In this document: positions 18,003-27,584 of the stretch, piece after piece
How positions within the stretch are numbered: position 1 is the stretch's first letter
How the letters are laid out: each line of letters begins with the position of its first letter
Assembly: GCA_016702705.1 (NCBI GenBank)
Contig: JADJDM010000002.1
Location: forward strand, 434,001 to 498,000
DNA: 64,000 bases
Direction: 5' to 3'
DNA from: Bacteroidota bacterium
Lineage (GTDB): Bacteria; Bacteroidota; Bacteroidia; B-17B0; Aurantibacillaceae
Translations under genes and position numbers: made by a program
The notes under the pieces: generated by a model
What the model was told of the DNA's origin: nothing
The model's input: the letters and a program-made list of their open reading frames with translations, nothing else
The model's database searches: none

Positions 18003-18079
18003 AGGATTGAAATTTTTGTAAATATATTTATGGAAAGGAGTGGGGCAAATGATTTGTGTCAGTTTAAAGAAATGATAAA

Positions 18080-18167
18080 GGTCATTTCTCGATACGATTT
18101 TTGTTGGCTGTTATGTTTTGGGTTTCAATTTAAATTGAGGAGCCAGCAAAAATCACTCGAAATGACC
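18080..18167. repeat. Imperfect inverted repeat (TCATTTC...GAAATGA family), copy 1
   Basis: The left arm GGTCATTTCTCGATACGAT (followed by TTTTG) pairs with the right arm ending ACTCGAAATGACC, and inner TTGGCTG/GAGCCAGC-type bases also pair. A second, shorter element with the same TCATTTCGAG/CTCGAAATGA-type ends lies 42 bases further on, which marks it as a dispersed palindromic repeat. Confidence 0.65.
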
Positions 18168-18209
18168 AATCGGTGAGTTTTGGAATCGTACTATTGAAGG
18201 TAAGTCAAT

Positions 18210-18258
18210 GTCATTTCGAGTGGCGTCCGCTTTAGCGGGCGTTGTATCGAGAAATGAC
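18210..18258. repeat. Imperfect inverted repeat (TCATTTC...GAAATGA family), copy 2
   Basis: GTCATTTCGAG at 18210-18220 pairs with TCGAGAAATGAC at 18247-18258. The inner GCGTCCGC/GCGGGCGT stem has one mismatch around a TTTA loop. The G+C-rich core contrasts with the AT-rich surroundings. It lies 40 bases before the glycosyltransferase start. Confidence 0.65.
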
Positions 18259-18298
18259 GTAACGAAATGCTTTTATTTCCGTATTTTTACCACCTATT

Positions 18299-19531
18299 AT
18301 GAATGAAACTAAACACCTATTAATCATCGGCATCGTTTGGCCCGAGCCTAAATCATCGGCAGCTGGGAGCAGAATGCTGCAATTAATTGAGGTATTTAAA
18401 AAGAATAATTGGAAAATTATTTTTGCTTCATCTGCCACAAGAACAGATTTTTGTTTCGACCCAAAGGAATTAGGAATAGAAACGCATTCAATTGAAATTA
18501 ATAATTCCAGTTTCGATTCTTTCATAAAACAATTAAGTCCTGATTGTGTTTTATTCGACCGTTTTATTACTGAAGAACAATTTGGTTGGAGGGTAGCAGA
18601 AATTTGCCCCGCTGCCATGCGCATAATTGATACGGAAGATTTACATTGTTTGCGTGCAGCTAGACAACAAGCTTTTAAAGAGGGGAAAGAGTTTGAAGAA
18701 AGCTATTTAATAAACGATACAGCAAAAAGAGAAATCGCATCAATATTGAGAAGTGATTTATCATTAATTATTTCTATTGCTGAAATGGAATTGCTTCAAT
18801 CATTTTTTAAAGTGGATAAAAGTCTTTTGCATTACATTCCTTTTTTGCTGGATAAAATGGATAGTAGGGCAAAATGGAAATCATTTGAGGAAAGAAATCA
18901 TTTCATAAGCATTGGTAATTTTTTGCACGAGCCTAATTGGAATGCAGTTTTATATTTAAAAGAAAGTATTTGGCCTTTAATTCGCAAGCAATTGCCAAAC
19001 GCTGAGATGCATGTTTACGGCGCATACCCATCACAAAAAGTGGAACAATTGCATAATGCAAAAGAAGGTTTTTTAATTAAGGGTAGGGCAGAGGATGCAA
19101 AAGAAGTAATGAGTAATGCAAAACTTTGTTTAGCGCCCTTACGTTTCGGTGCAGGCTTAAAAGGAAAATTAATTGAAGCCATGCAATGCGAAACGCCAAG
19201 TGTTACAACGGATATTGGAGCAGAAGGAATGCATGATAATTTACCTTGGAACGGGGCAATTAAAAACTCTCCAGAGGCTTTTGCAAAAGCTGCAGTTGAA
19301 TTATATACAAACGAAACCATTTGGAAACAATCCCAACAAAACGGAATTCAAATCATCAATGAATGTTTCGATAAAAATTTATTCGAAGAACAATTTGTGA
19401 ATAGAATAACCGAGTTACATGAGAATCTTACATCTCATCGCCAACAAAACTTCATAGGAGCAATGCTTATGCATCACACAGCCTCAAGTACCAAGTACAT
19501 GTCGAAGTGGATAGAAGAGAAGAATAAATGA
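18299..19531 (+). CDS. Glycosyltransferase, GT4-like (GT-B fold)
   Basis: A 410-residue cytoplasmic enzyme. The N-terminal half has the GT-B start (LLIIGIVWPEPKSSAAGSRM) for acceptor binding. The C-terminal half has the donor-binding pattern of GT4: ISIGNFLHEPNWNAV, MHVYGAYPS, IKGRAEDAKEVMSNAKLCLAPLRFGAGLKGKLIEAMQ and PSVTTDIGAEG, with the Glu of the E-x7-E-like segment near LIEAM. It probably transfers a nucleotide-activated sugar to a surface glycan or lipid. The acceptor is unknown. It stands alone, convergent with the DUF885 gene. Confidence 0.85.
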   Translation: MNETKHLLIIGIVWPEPKSSAAGSRMLQLIEVFKKNNWKIIFASSATRTDFCFDPKELGIETHSIEINNSSFDSFIKQLSPDCVLFDRFITEEQFGWRVAEICPAAMRIIDTEDLHCLRAARQQAFKEGKEFEESYLINDTAKREIASILRSDLSLIISIAEMELLQSFFKVDKSLLHYIPFLLDKMDSRAKWKSFEERNHFISIGNFLHEPNWNAVLYLKESIWPLIRKQLPNAEMHVYGAYPSQKVEQLHNAKEGFLIKGRAEDAKEVMSNAKLCLAPLRFGAGLKGKLIEAMQCETPSVTTDIGAEGMHDNLPWNGAIKNSPEAFAKAAVELYTNETIWKQSQQNGIQIINECFDKNLFEEQFVNRITELHENLTSHRQQNFIGAMLMHHTASSTKYMSKWIEEKNK

Positions 19532-19541
19532 AACTATTTAG

Positions 19542-21338
19542 TTAGCACTTCTTGTCCCCTCCAAAGTATTTCTTAATCAAGCCAACTGGAGCAGAACCAA
19601 AACTAAGGAATTGTTCGTGGAATTTTTTCAAGTCAAATTTAGTTCCTAATTCTTTTTTCTGTTCGTTTCTAAATTCGTAGATTTCGGTAAAGCCTGTGAA
19701 GTATGAGCAAAGTTGAACCTGTGTTAATGTTGCTCTACGCCATTTTCCTTCTGCTTCCGATTTTTCTTGGAAAGCTTCGTTCATCAATAAATTTAATCCT
19801 TCTTCTTTCGTCATTCCTTTGTTTTGAACTGAGTAATCTAAGATGGTATTGCAAACAACACGCATGTGCCATTTGTTATACATCAACCACATTTCGTCTT
19901 CTTCCACTTGTCCGTTTAGTTCGGTGTTTTTTGCCCAGCCTTCTTCTAACATCATTAGCTCAGTGTAAACTGCCCAGCCTTCAACCATTGCCCCGTTACC
20001 AAAAATTGATTTGATAATACTTGGCGATTGATTGCTATAAACCAACTGCGCATAATGCCCTGGAATTGCTTCATGAATGTTTAATATTTGTAAAATGTAC
20101 TTATTGTACTCGCGTAAAAAGCTTTCTGCACCTTCAGGTGTGTAAGCAGCTAATGAACCCACATTGTAAAAAGTATCACCTTCTTTGTCATACGGACCAG
20201 GAGCAGAAATAGAAGCACCTGCAACACCTGCCATCCACTCAGGTTCTTTACGAACCACTAAAGGTTTTTTAGGATCCATGTAAAGTAAGTTTTTATCCTT
20301 CACAAATTTGGTAAGGATAGGGATATGCCTTTCAATTTCTGACTGGAATTTTTCGCGGCTTACATGTGTTTTAGCAATTTCAGTAATCAATTCTTTTATC
20401 GCAATTTTATCATCAGCTGGATAAGACTTTGCTTTCATATATTTTGGCCAAAGCTTTTTGCTTCTTTCCGTCATTTCTTTCAATAACTCTTCTTTGCGTT
20501 TTAAAGCCTTTTCATACACTTCTTCAGCTGTAAAAGAGGATTGAATGTTATATTTAAATTTCTCTGCATACAATTCTTTGCCAATTCTAAAATCCTTAAA
20601 TTCCTTTGTGTTTTTTAATGTGCTATCTAAGAATGAAACGTATCCTTTAATATGCCCCGTTGCAATGGATACATCTGCTAAGTATTTATCTAATTCATGT
20701 GCGCCAAATTTTCCTTTGTTAATACTATCGCTAAGTGTTCCGCTAAAGAAACCGATTGTTCCGTTTAATTGTTGAATGGCAAGCTCTGTGTGCTCTTTTG
20801 TTGGAGTTTTAATGTTTGTTTTTGCAGCGGTATAGTATTGCTCTAGCTTACTTAACTTTCTAATTACCGAACGAATTTTATTTTCGAGTGTTTCCTTTTT
20901 ATTGTTCATTATTTCAGAAACACTGCCTCCAACATTGTAATCAGATGGATTCCATTCGTGAGCTTTTAGTTTGGTGATCGACCAGATGCTTGACTCTAAA
21001 TTATTTTTAATTAATGCTCTATCAATATTATTGTTTCCGTTTAATAAACCTTCGTTGTATTGATTTAATGAATCAAGGTAAGCTTTACAAAAATTTAGCT
21101 CAGCAGTTCTCGAGGCTTCATTAGGAATAATTAAAACTGTGTCATAAGTATGGTTTCCTACCGAAGTTGCCCAGCCTGGATATATTTTCCAAAACTCATT
21201 TACAAAGCGCTCTTCAAATTGTTTAAATGCAGAATCTTTTCGTTCAGTATTTTGAGCTGTTTTATCTTCTGTTTTGCTATCGTTAGAGCATGAGCATAAA
21301 TAAACTACGCTAAGTAAAAGGAGGATGCTTTTTTTCAT
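19542..21338 (-). CDS. DUF885 family lipoprotein, putative metallopeptidase
   Basis: A 598-residue exported protein with lipobox YLCSC (Cys near 17). It belongs to DUF885, seen from the zinc-binding-type motif HEAIPGH at about 422-428, the GWAVYTE segment about 20 residues later and the C-terminal FGSAPVGLIKKYF. The family is described as gluzincin-like carboxypeptidases, but few members are characterised. A TACATTTG -7 element lies just upstream. The gene next to it encodes prolyl oligopeptidase on the other strand, so both sides of this divergent pair may process peptides. Confidence 0.85.
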   Translation of the reverse strand: MKKSILLLLSVVYLCSCSNDSKTEDKTAQNTERKDSAFKQFEERFVNEFWKIYPGWATSVGNHTYDTVLIIPNEASRTAELNFCKAYLDSLNQYNEGLLNGNNNIDRALIKNNLESSIWSITKLKAHEWNPSDYNVGGSVSEIMNNKKETLENKIRSVIRKLSKLEQYYTAAKTNIKTPTKEHTELAIQQLNGTIGFFSGTLSDSINKGKFGAHELDKYLADVSIATGHIKGYVSFLDSTLKNTKEFKDFRIGKELYAEKFKYNIQSSFTAEEVYEKALKRKEELLKEMTERSKKLWPKYMKAKSYPADDKIAIKELITEIAKTHVSREKFQSEIERHIPILTKFVKDKNLLYMDPKKPLVVRKEPEWMAGVAGASISAPGPYDKEGDTFYNVGSLAAYTPEGAESFLREYNKYILQILNIHEAIPGHYAQLVYSNQSPSIIKSIFGNGAMVEGWAVYTELMMLEEGWAKNTELNGQVEEDEMWLMYNKWHMRVVCNTILDYSVQNKGMTKEEGLNLLMNEAFQEKSEAEGKWRRATLTQVQLCSYFTGFTEIYEFRNEQKKELGTKFDLKKFHEQFLSFGSAPVGLIKKYFGGDKKC

Positions 21339-21359
21339 TTTTCCGGCTGTTTAATTAAG

Positions 21360-21367
21360 CAAATGTA
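21360..21367 (-). promoter_or_regulatory. -7 promoter element of the DUF885 gene
   Basis: The minus strand reads TACATTTG here, matching TAnnTTTG, 21 bases before the ATG at 21338. No -33 TTTG at 19 bases was seen. Confidence 0.45.
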
Positions 21368-21430
21368 TGTTTTTTGCTTAATATTGTATAATGGCAATCT
21401 CTATTAAATCATTTCTCATCGTTGAACTTC

Positions 21431-21475
21431 AAAAATTAAAGCCTCGTATACCTTAGTATGCTACGTTTTAATTTT
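21431..21475. repeat. Inverted repeat with AAAATTAAA/TTTAATTTT ends
   Basis: An AAAATTAAAG arm pairs with CGTTTTAATTTT, and inner CGTATAC/GTATGCTACG bases pair imperfectly. It is in the gap between the divergent DUF885 and prolyl oligopeptidase genes. It is likely a dispersed palindrome or a regulatory hairpin in the leader of the plus-strand gene. Confidence 0.4.
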
Positions 21476-21526
21476 CTCGTTCGCCTCGATTAATGAATTA
21501 ATAGAAATTCCCGAAAAATATTAGAT

Positions 21527-23634
21527 ATGAAGAAATCCATTTTTTTTACCCTATTAAACCTATATGCGCTAGCGTTTATGGCACAATCACCTACAACAAA
21601 AAAAGTAGACCAAACAGACGAATATTTCGGTATAAAAGTGAGTGACCCTTATCGTTGGTTAGAAGACGATAGGAGTAAAGAAACTGCGGAGTGGGTAAAA
21701 ATGCAAAATACCTACACACAATCATATTTAAGCAAGATTCCTTTTAAAGATCAAGTGAAAGCACGTTTAACTGAAATATGGAATTACGAAAAACAAACTG
21801 CCCCATACACAAAAGCAGGAAAGAAATTTTTTTATAAAAACGATGGCATACAAAATCAAAGTGTGTTATATGTTCAGGATGATGAAAAATCAAATCCACG
21901 TGTATTATTAGATCCGAATAAATTATCTACCGACGGAACAATTTCAATAACTTCTGATGGGATTTCTAAAACCGGAAAGTATTATGCTTACGCTTATGCA
22001 AAGGGGGTTCGGATTGGAATAATATTAGAATTATTGATATTAAAACACTACAGCCAGTTGATGATGAAATTGAATGGATAAAGTTTTCGGGTATTGAGTG
22101 GAATGGTGATGATGGATTTTATTATAGCAAATACGATAAGCCCGAAGCAGGAAAAGAACTAAGTGCTTCTAACGAAAATCAAAAGGTTGTTTATCACAAA
22201 CTGGGAACAAAACAAAAGTATGACAATGTTGTTTTTGCTGACCCCACAAATCCTAAAAGAAGTTTTTATGCAGGCTTAAGTGATAATGAAGAGTTTTTAA
22301 TTATTACAGGAACAGAGTCAACTACGGGTAATTCACTTTATTTAAAAAAGAGAATAGGAAAGGATACATCCTTAATTAAACTGATTGATAATTTTGATAA
22401 CGAACATCAATTGATTGACATTATTGAGAACAGAGCAATTATTATAACTAACCATAAAGCTTCAAACAAAAGGGTTATGTCTGTTGATTTAACCAATCCC
22501 AATTTTGATAAGGCTGTTGAATTAATTCCGGAAAGCAAAGATTTATTGGAAAGTGTAGTTTACACAAGCAAACGTTTTATAATAAATTATTTGCACGATG
22601 TAACATCCAGAATGGAAGTTAGGGATGTAGAAGGAAAATTGCTTTATGATGTAAAACTACCAGATATTGGAAAAGTAAATGCAATTAATTTTGAAAAAAG
22701 TAATCCGTTTGGATATGTTGATTTCACAACATTTACAAGTCCCACTGCAATTTATTCACTTAATGTAAACAATGGAGAAATAAGTCTTGTATTTAAACCA
22801 AAAGTAAATTTTGATTCGGAAAAATATGAAACCAAACAAGTGTTTTATCCAAGTAAGGATGGTACACAAATTCCAATGTTTATTATTGCAAAAAAGGGAA
22901 TTAAGTTAGATGGAACAAATCCTTGTTTCCTTTTTGGTTATGGTGGATTTAGTGCTTATTACGCACCAGAGTTTAGAATTGATAGATGTGTTTTTCTAGA
23001 ACAAGGTGGAGTGTATGCAGTACCTGGTTTACGTGGTGGTGGAGAGTATGGAGAAGATTGGCACAAAGCAGGAACCATTTTAAATAAACAAAATGTGTTT
23101 GATGATTTTATTTCTGCAGCTGAATATTTATGCACTGAAAAATATACATCAAAAGAAAAATTAGCAATTCATGGTCGCTCTAACGGAGGTTTGTTAATTG
23201 GTGCAGTGATGACTCAGCGACCAGATTTATGTAAAGTTGCAATACCTACTGTTGGAGTGTTGGATATGTTGCGATATCATAAATTCACTATTGGATGGGC
23301 CTGGGCAACTGATTATGGTACAAGTGAAGATAAGGAGCAGTTTAATTATTTGTATAAGTACTCACCATTGCATAATATAAAAAAGACAGAATACCCTGCA
23401 ACGCTTGTTTTAACAGGCGATCATGATGATAGAGTAGTGCCAGCACATTCGTTTAAGTTTGGCGCAACATTACAAGAGAACAATATTTCAAAAGAACCAA
23501 TCATTATTCGTGTAGATACAAACGCGGGGCATGGTGCTGGAAAACCAACTTCTAAACAAATTGCAGAATACTCAGATATGTGGTCCTTTGTGTTTTATAA
23601 TTTAGGAGTGAAACCGACTTATCCGAAGAAGTGA
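21527..23634 (+). pseudogene. Prolyl oligopeptidase, S9A family (one frameshift)
   Basis: A serine peptidase cleaving after proline in short peptides, probably periplasmic since residues 1-20 form a signal peptide ending LAFMAQ. The N-terminal frame (21527-22081) has DPYRWLEDD and the start of the beta-propeller. The rest lies in another frame. Adding one G to the G5 run at 22003-22007 joins them (reading AKGGSDWNNIRIIDIK) into about 702 residues, a normal S9A length. The catalytic triad is intact: Ser in GRSNGG (about 552), Asp in GDHDDRV (about 635) and His in NAGHGAGK (about 669). The break is thus probably a sequencing error. Confidence 0.88.
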
Positions 23635-23698
23635 AGGGATTAAATATTGAAAAGGGAATATTGAATAATTTTGTGATTAATTGAAAAGGCAGTAAGAT

Positions 23699-23968
23699 AT
23701 GGCCAATTTTATGAACGACACACTTAACGACTTTAAAGTAACCGACAGGCAAACTTTCATTAAGTTTCTTGAATTATTACGAAAGGACTTTTTGGAAAAT
23801 CCTGAAAGTTGGCAAAGCAAAACATTACCTGACTTTTTAGAAGCGTTAAATGCATACACAGAAGACATTCAAGGCTATTACGACAACATGAAACTAAATG
23901 TAAATGCTGACAAGCCGGACTGGTCGACATTTTCCGACATTTTTAAGGGAGCAAAAATTTACGAATAA
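23699..23968 (+). CDS. Small DUF7660-like protein
   Basis: An 89-residue acidic cytoplasmic protein. It has the pattern V-x-D-x-x-x-F-x-x-F-L-x-x-L-x-x-D-F, then NPESWQSKTLPDFLEALNAY and a late PDWSTFSDIFKGAKIYE, which resembles the DUF7660 family of small bacterial proteins often found next to toxin or immunity genes. No function is known. Here it stands alone behind the prolyl oligopeptidase gene. Confidence 0.55.
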   Translation: MANFMNDTLNDFKVTDRQTFIKFLELLRKDFLENPESWQSKTLPDFLEALNAYTEDIQGYYDNMKLNVNADKPDWSTFSDIFKGAKIYE

Positions 23969-24022
23969 GATGTGGGGCGACAAAGTATAATTCAAGCCTT
24001 TTTTAAGTTTTGTCCCAAAAAA

Positions 24023-24760
24023 CTAATTCCTCCCAATCAAATCTCTAATAACAACCGAAGCACAAGTCAATCCAAACACTGCGGGTAAAAACGAAATGGT
24101 TCCGTAAGCTGATTTTTTAAAATTGCTACCATCAGTAAACATAACCGAATTTCTATCTGGAACTTCACTAGAGAATACGGCTTTAAAACCAGTTGTAATT
24201 TTATGCGCTCGTAGTTCCTTTCGAACTTGTTGCGCAAAAGGACATTGAAACGTTTTGCTAATATCAACCACTTTAAGCATGGTTGGGTCAACCTTTCCGC
24301 CAGCACCCATCGACGAAACAATTTTATGTTTGTGCTCTAAGGCAGTTTTAATTAAATAAATTTTTGGTGTTAAGCTATCAATTGCATCAACAACGTAATC
24401 AAAATTATTTTGCAATAACTCTACAACTTTATCAGGCGTTTTAAATTCTTTGTGAACGTGTAAAATGCAATTCGGATTAATTTGTTTTATTCTATCCGCC
24501 ATTAACTCTGCTTTTGATTGCCCATGTGTGGTGTACAATGCTTGTAATTGGCGGTTACGATTACTTGGGTCAACCACGTCACCATCAACAATCGTCATTT
24601 CGCCAACTCCTGCGCGGGCAATGGCTTCTGCACAGTATGAACCAACACCACCTAAACCAACAACTAATACATGCGATTTTTTTAAAACCTCAACGGCATC
24701 AGCACCAATTAATAATTTGGTACGCTCCATCCATTTCTCGTCTTTTTCAATTAAGTCCAT
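24023..24760 (-). CDS. tcdA: tRNA threonylcarbamoyladenosine dehydratase TcdA
   Basis: A 245-residue E1-like ATP-dependent enzyme that cyclises the t6A37 side chain of tRNA to ct6A. It has the ThiF/MoeB nucleotide fold: VVGLGGVGSYCAEAIARAGVG near 33-53, DGDVVDPSNRNRQ for ATP and metal contacts, and DAIDSLTPKIYLI. A C-terminal segment GSNFKKSAYGTISFLPAVFGL matches TcdA rather than ThiF. Its first 14 bases overlap the end of the TatD-like gene, so they form one unit. Confidence 0.92.
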   Translation of the reverse strand: MDLIEKDEKWMERTKLLIGADAVEVLKKSHVLVVGLGGVGSYCAEAIARAGVGEMTIVDGDVVDPSNRNRQLQALYTTHGQSKAELMADRIKQINPNCILHVHKEFKTPDKVVELLQNNFDYVVDAIDSLTPKIYLIKTALEHKHKIVSSMGAGGKVDPTMLKVVDISKTFQCPFAQQVRKELRAHKITTGFKAVFSSEVPDRNSVMFTDGSNFKKSAYGTISFLPAVFGLTCASVVIRDLIGRN

Positions 24761-25409
24761 TTACAAACACTTTTTTGTAGTTGCTTATTATTTGTTCGGT
24801 TATAACTAATTCTGAAATCGAATTAATTACAATAGCTGCATCATAAATATTTTTGATGTTTATTTCTTTTGCATCTGTTTCTAAAAACACACGATCCAAA
24901 GGAAGCATTTTAATCAGTATCTCCGCATTACTTCCATCTTGAATTAAAGCTCTTCCAAATGAGAAATAACAATTTGTCATTTTAAGAAATGGGAAAGCTA
25001 TTTCAATAGGGCTATTAAAGCCATGCATAATAAAATTGCCGGCAAACTTCTCCGCTTTCAAACATTTTAATAATTCTTGAAATCCTTTTACACAATGAAT
25101 AACCAATGGCTTGTTAAACTCAATTGCCAATTTAATATGCTCACGTAAAACTTTTTCTTGCGTTGGCATATCAGGCCCTTGAACTTTATCAATACCACAT
25201 TCTCCAACAGCCACACAATTAGCTTGCGAAACTAGCTCTCTTAATTTTGCTAATTGACCATCAAGGTTTTTCTCATCAACATGCCATGGATGAATTCCTG
25301 CCGAAAAATATTTCGAAAAAGTAGTATCCTTCCCTACAATATGATTAAAAACATGAAGTTCATTTTGAGCTTCAACTAAAGTATGTGTATGTATGTTTAT
25401 GTATTTCAT
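24747..25409 (-). CDS. TatD family hydrolase
   Basis: A 220-residue TIM-barrel metal-dependent hydrolase. It starts with IHTHT (metal ligands), followed by SAGIHPWH, VGECGID, FNKPLVIHCVKGFQELL and FLETDAKE, the conserved TatD metal-site segments in order. It is about 40 residues shorter than E. coli TatD (about 260), as is usual for the Bacteroidota TatD-like version. Known members act as 3'-5' DNA/RNA exonucleases. It is co-transcribed with tcdA. Confidence 0.85.
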   Translation of the reverse strand: MKYINIHTHTLVEAQNELHVFNHIVGKDTTFSKYFSAGIHPWHVDEKNLDGQLAKLRELVSQANCVAVGECGIDKVQGPDMPTQEKVLREHIKLAIEFNKPLVIHCVKGFQELLKCLKAEKFAGNFIMHGFNSPIEIAFPFLKMTNCYFSFGRALIQDGSNAEILIKMLPLDRVFLETDAKEINIKNIYDAAIVINSISELVITEQIISNYKKVFVNGLN

Positions 25410-25470
25410 CTTTTTTATTGGTTAATCCTTTTTTGTCTTGAATCCTGTGTCTTGCTGTCTTGGCTCTATA

Positions 25471-26163
25471 CTAAGGGATATTCATATATTTATGCGTTTG
25501 CAAGGAAACCTGCCATCTTGGATTTTCTTTTACAAACTCAACAATTAAAGGAACAATTTCATTTCGTTTACTCCACTCAGGTTGAAGATATAATTTGCAA
25601 TCAGTACTTACTTTTGCAGCTTCTTCTTGTGCCCAAATAAAATCATGTTTATTAAAAACAATTATTTTTAGTTCGTGTGCTTTTTTATAAATAGGTTCTT
25701 TAGGAAGCATTGTTTTTTTTGGAGATAAACAAATCCAATCCCAATCCCCACTTAAATCATAAGCTCCAGAAGTTTCAACAAAGGTTTGAATTCCTTTTTG
25801 TTTAAGCTCAGAAGTAAGGTAATCTAACTTATATTGTAAAGGTTCGCCGCCTGTAACAACAACTGCTTTTCCTGGATATTGGTTTGCATTAGCAACAATA
25901 ACATCGGTTGTAGTAAGCGGATGAATATTTGCATCCCAACTTTCTTTTACATCGCACCAATGACAGCCAACATCACAACCGCCAATACGAATAAAATAAG
26001 CAGCTTTACCTGTGTTTCCTCCTTCGCCTTGTATGGTATAAAACTCTTCCATTAAAGGAAGTAATTTCCCTTCATTTAATTGCGTTCGTTGTTCGCTATT
26101 TAAGCCAGATAACTTGTAATGCATAGAAGGGGCAAAGGTAAGCTTATTTTGTAGAATACTCAA
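25471..26163 (-). CDS. queE: 7-carboxy-7-deazaguanine synthase QueE
   Basis: A 230-residue radical SAM enzyme making 7-carboxy-7-deazaguanine in the queuosine/preQ0 pathway. Marks are FYTIQGEG near 41-48, the cluster motif C63-x3-C67-x2-C70 (GCDVGCHWCD), VVVTGGEPLQY for SAM binding and the C-terminal SLQTHKYMNIP that is diagnostic of QueE. The N-terminus is about 35 residues longer than in E. coli, so an internal start at Met 38 cannot be excluded. It starts seven bases after rarA ends. Confidence 0.92.
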   Translation of the reverse strand: MSILQNKLTFAPSMHYKLSGLNSEQRTQLNEGKLLPLMEEFYTIQGEGGNTGKAAYFIRIGGCDVGCHWCDVKESWDANIHPLTTTDVIVANANQYPGKAVVVTGGEPLQYKLDYLTSELKQKGIQTFVETSGAYDLSGDWDWICLSPKKTMLPKEPIYKKAHELKIIVFNKHDFIWAQEEAAKVSTDCKLYLQPEWSKRNEIVPLIVEFVKENPRWQVSLQTHKYMNIP

Positions 26164-26169
26164 GTATGA

Positions 26170-27447
26170 TTAGTATCCGTATTTATCTTTCCAAAGGCTA
26201 CGAAGGTAATTGCGTAATTCATTTTCTCTTGCGTTATTACCTGGATTATAAAACGCAGTTCCTTTTAATTCATCAGGAAGAAATTCTTGTTCAGAGAAAT
26301 TGTTTTCGTATTGATGCGAGTATTGGTATTCTTTACCATAACCAATTTCTTTCATAAGCTTGGTTGGTGCATTGCGTAAATGCAGTGGTACAGATAAGTC
26401 GCCTGTTTGTCGCACTGCATCCTGCGCCGCACCAATTGCCATATATGAAGCATTACTTTTTGCAGATGATGCTAAGTAAGTAGCGCATTGCGAAAGAATA
26501 ATCCTTCCTTCGGGAAAACCAATTAAATTAACAGCCTGGAAACAATTGTTCGCAATAACTAATGCAGTTGGATTAGCATTACCAATATCTTCACTTGCCA
26601 ATATCACCATACGGCGTGCAATAAATAGCATATCTTCTCCACCTTCAATCATGCGAGCAAGCCAATATACAGCTCCGTTTGGATCCGAGCCTCTAATTGA
26701 TTTTATAAAAGCTGAAATGATATTATAATGTTGCTCCCCACTTTTATCATACAACGAAAGGTTTTGTTGTATGGTGGATGTAACTAAATCATTTGTTATT
26801 ACAATAGGTTCTTCTCTAACAAATGATACAACAAGTTCAAGCGCATTTAATAGTTTGCGTGCATCGCCTCCCGAAATACGAATGAGTGCTTCGGTTTCTT
26901 TTAAATCAATTTTTTTCTTTTTTAAATCAATGTCTTTTTCAATGGCATTATGCAAAACTTGTTCTAACTCAATTCGAGTAAGCCCATTTAAAATATAAAC
27001 TTGGCAGCGTGACAAAAGGGCTGGAATAACTTCAAATGAAGGGTTTTCGGTAGTTGCACCAATTAAGGTGATAATTCCTTTTTCTACAGCACCTAAAAGA
27101 GAGTCTTGTTGCGATTTACTAAAGCGATGAATCTCATCAATAAAAACTACTGGTTTGCCCTTGCTAAACAAATCTTCTTCCTTAGCTTTTTCTATTACCT
27201 CACGCACATCTTTTACTCCTGAGTTAATTGCGCTTAGCATATAAAACGGGCGGCTTAATGTTTTAGAAATAATGTTGGCTAAAGATGTTTTACCAACACC
27301 TGGAGGGCCCCAAAACAAAAGAGAAGGAAGAATTCCTTTTTCAATAGCGTTTCTTAACACTCCATTTTTTCCAATCAGATGTTGTTGCCCCACATACTCA
27401 TCTAGTGAGTTTGGGCGTAAACGTTCTGATAGCGGAATGTTGTTCAT
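26170..27447 (-). CDS. rarA: Replication-associated recombination protein A (RarA/MgsA)
   Basis: A 425-residue AAA+ ATPase acting at stalled replication forks. Walker A is GPPGVGKTS at 47-55, Walker B VVFIDEIHRF near 100, and sensor segment GATTENPSFEV with RCQVY follows. The C-terminal MgsA tetramerisation region has ARRMVILASEDIGNANP and LRNAPTKLMKEIGYG. Length and order are normal. A TACTTTTG -7 element lies eight bases before the ATG (27455-27462). queE follows closely and probably shares the transcript. Confidence 0.95.
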   Translation of the reverse strand: MNNIPLSERLRPNSLDEYVGQQHLIGKNGVLRNAIEKGILPSLLFWGPPGVGKTSLANIISKTLSRPFYMLSAINSGVKDVREVIEKAKEEDLFSKGKPVVFIDEIHRFSKSQQDSLLGAVEKGIITLIGATTENPSFEVIPALLSRCQVYILNGLTRIELEQVLHNAIEKDIDLKKKKIDLKETEALIRISGGDARKLLNALELVVSFVREEPIVITNDLVTSTIQQNLSLYDKSGEQHYNIISAFIKSIRGSDPNGAVYWLARMIEGGEDMLFIARRMVILASEDIGNANPTALVIANNCFQAVNLIGFPEGRIILSQCATYLASSAKSNASYMAIGAAQDAVRQTGDLSVPLHLRNAPTKLMKEIGYGKEYQYSHQYENNFSEQEFLPDELKGTAFYNPGNNARENELRNYLRSLWKDKYGY

Positions 27448-27454
27448 GGGAATT

Positions 27455-27462
27455 CAAAAGTA
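27455..27462 (-). promoter_or_regulatory. -7 promoter element of rarA
   Basis: The minus strand reads TACTTTTG, matching TAnnTTTG, only eight bases upstream of the annotated ATG. The transcript would begin at or very near the start codon. Confidence 0.45.
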
Positions 27463-27584
27463 AGAATTATACTTTCAACTTGTTTTATAAATGATAAGGG
27501 AGTTCTAGATATTAGTTTTTTTAGGCGAGCGAAATTTTAAAACCGACTTCTCGGGAGGGTTTAATATTAACATTCTAGGTTTGA

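Noticed and set aside
22003..22007. True decay of prolyl oligopeptidase
   Set aside because: All catalytic residues and the full length are kept on both sides of one missing G, with no further stops. This is not the pattern of a decaying gene.
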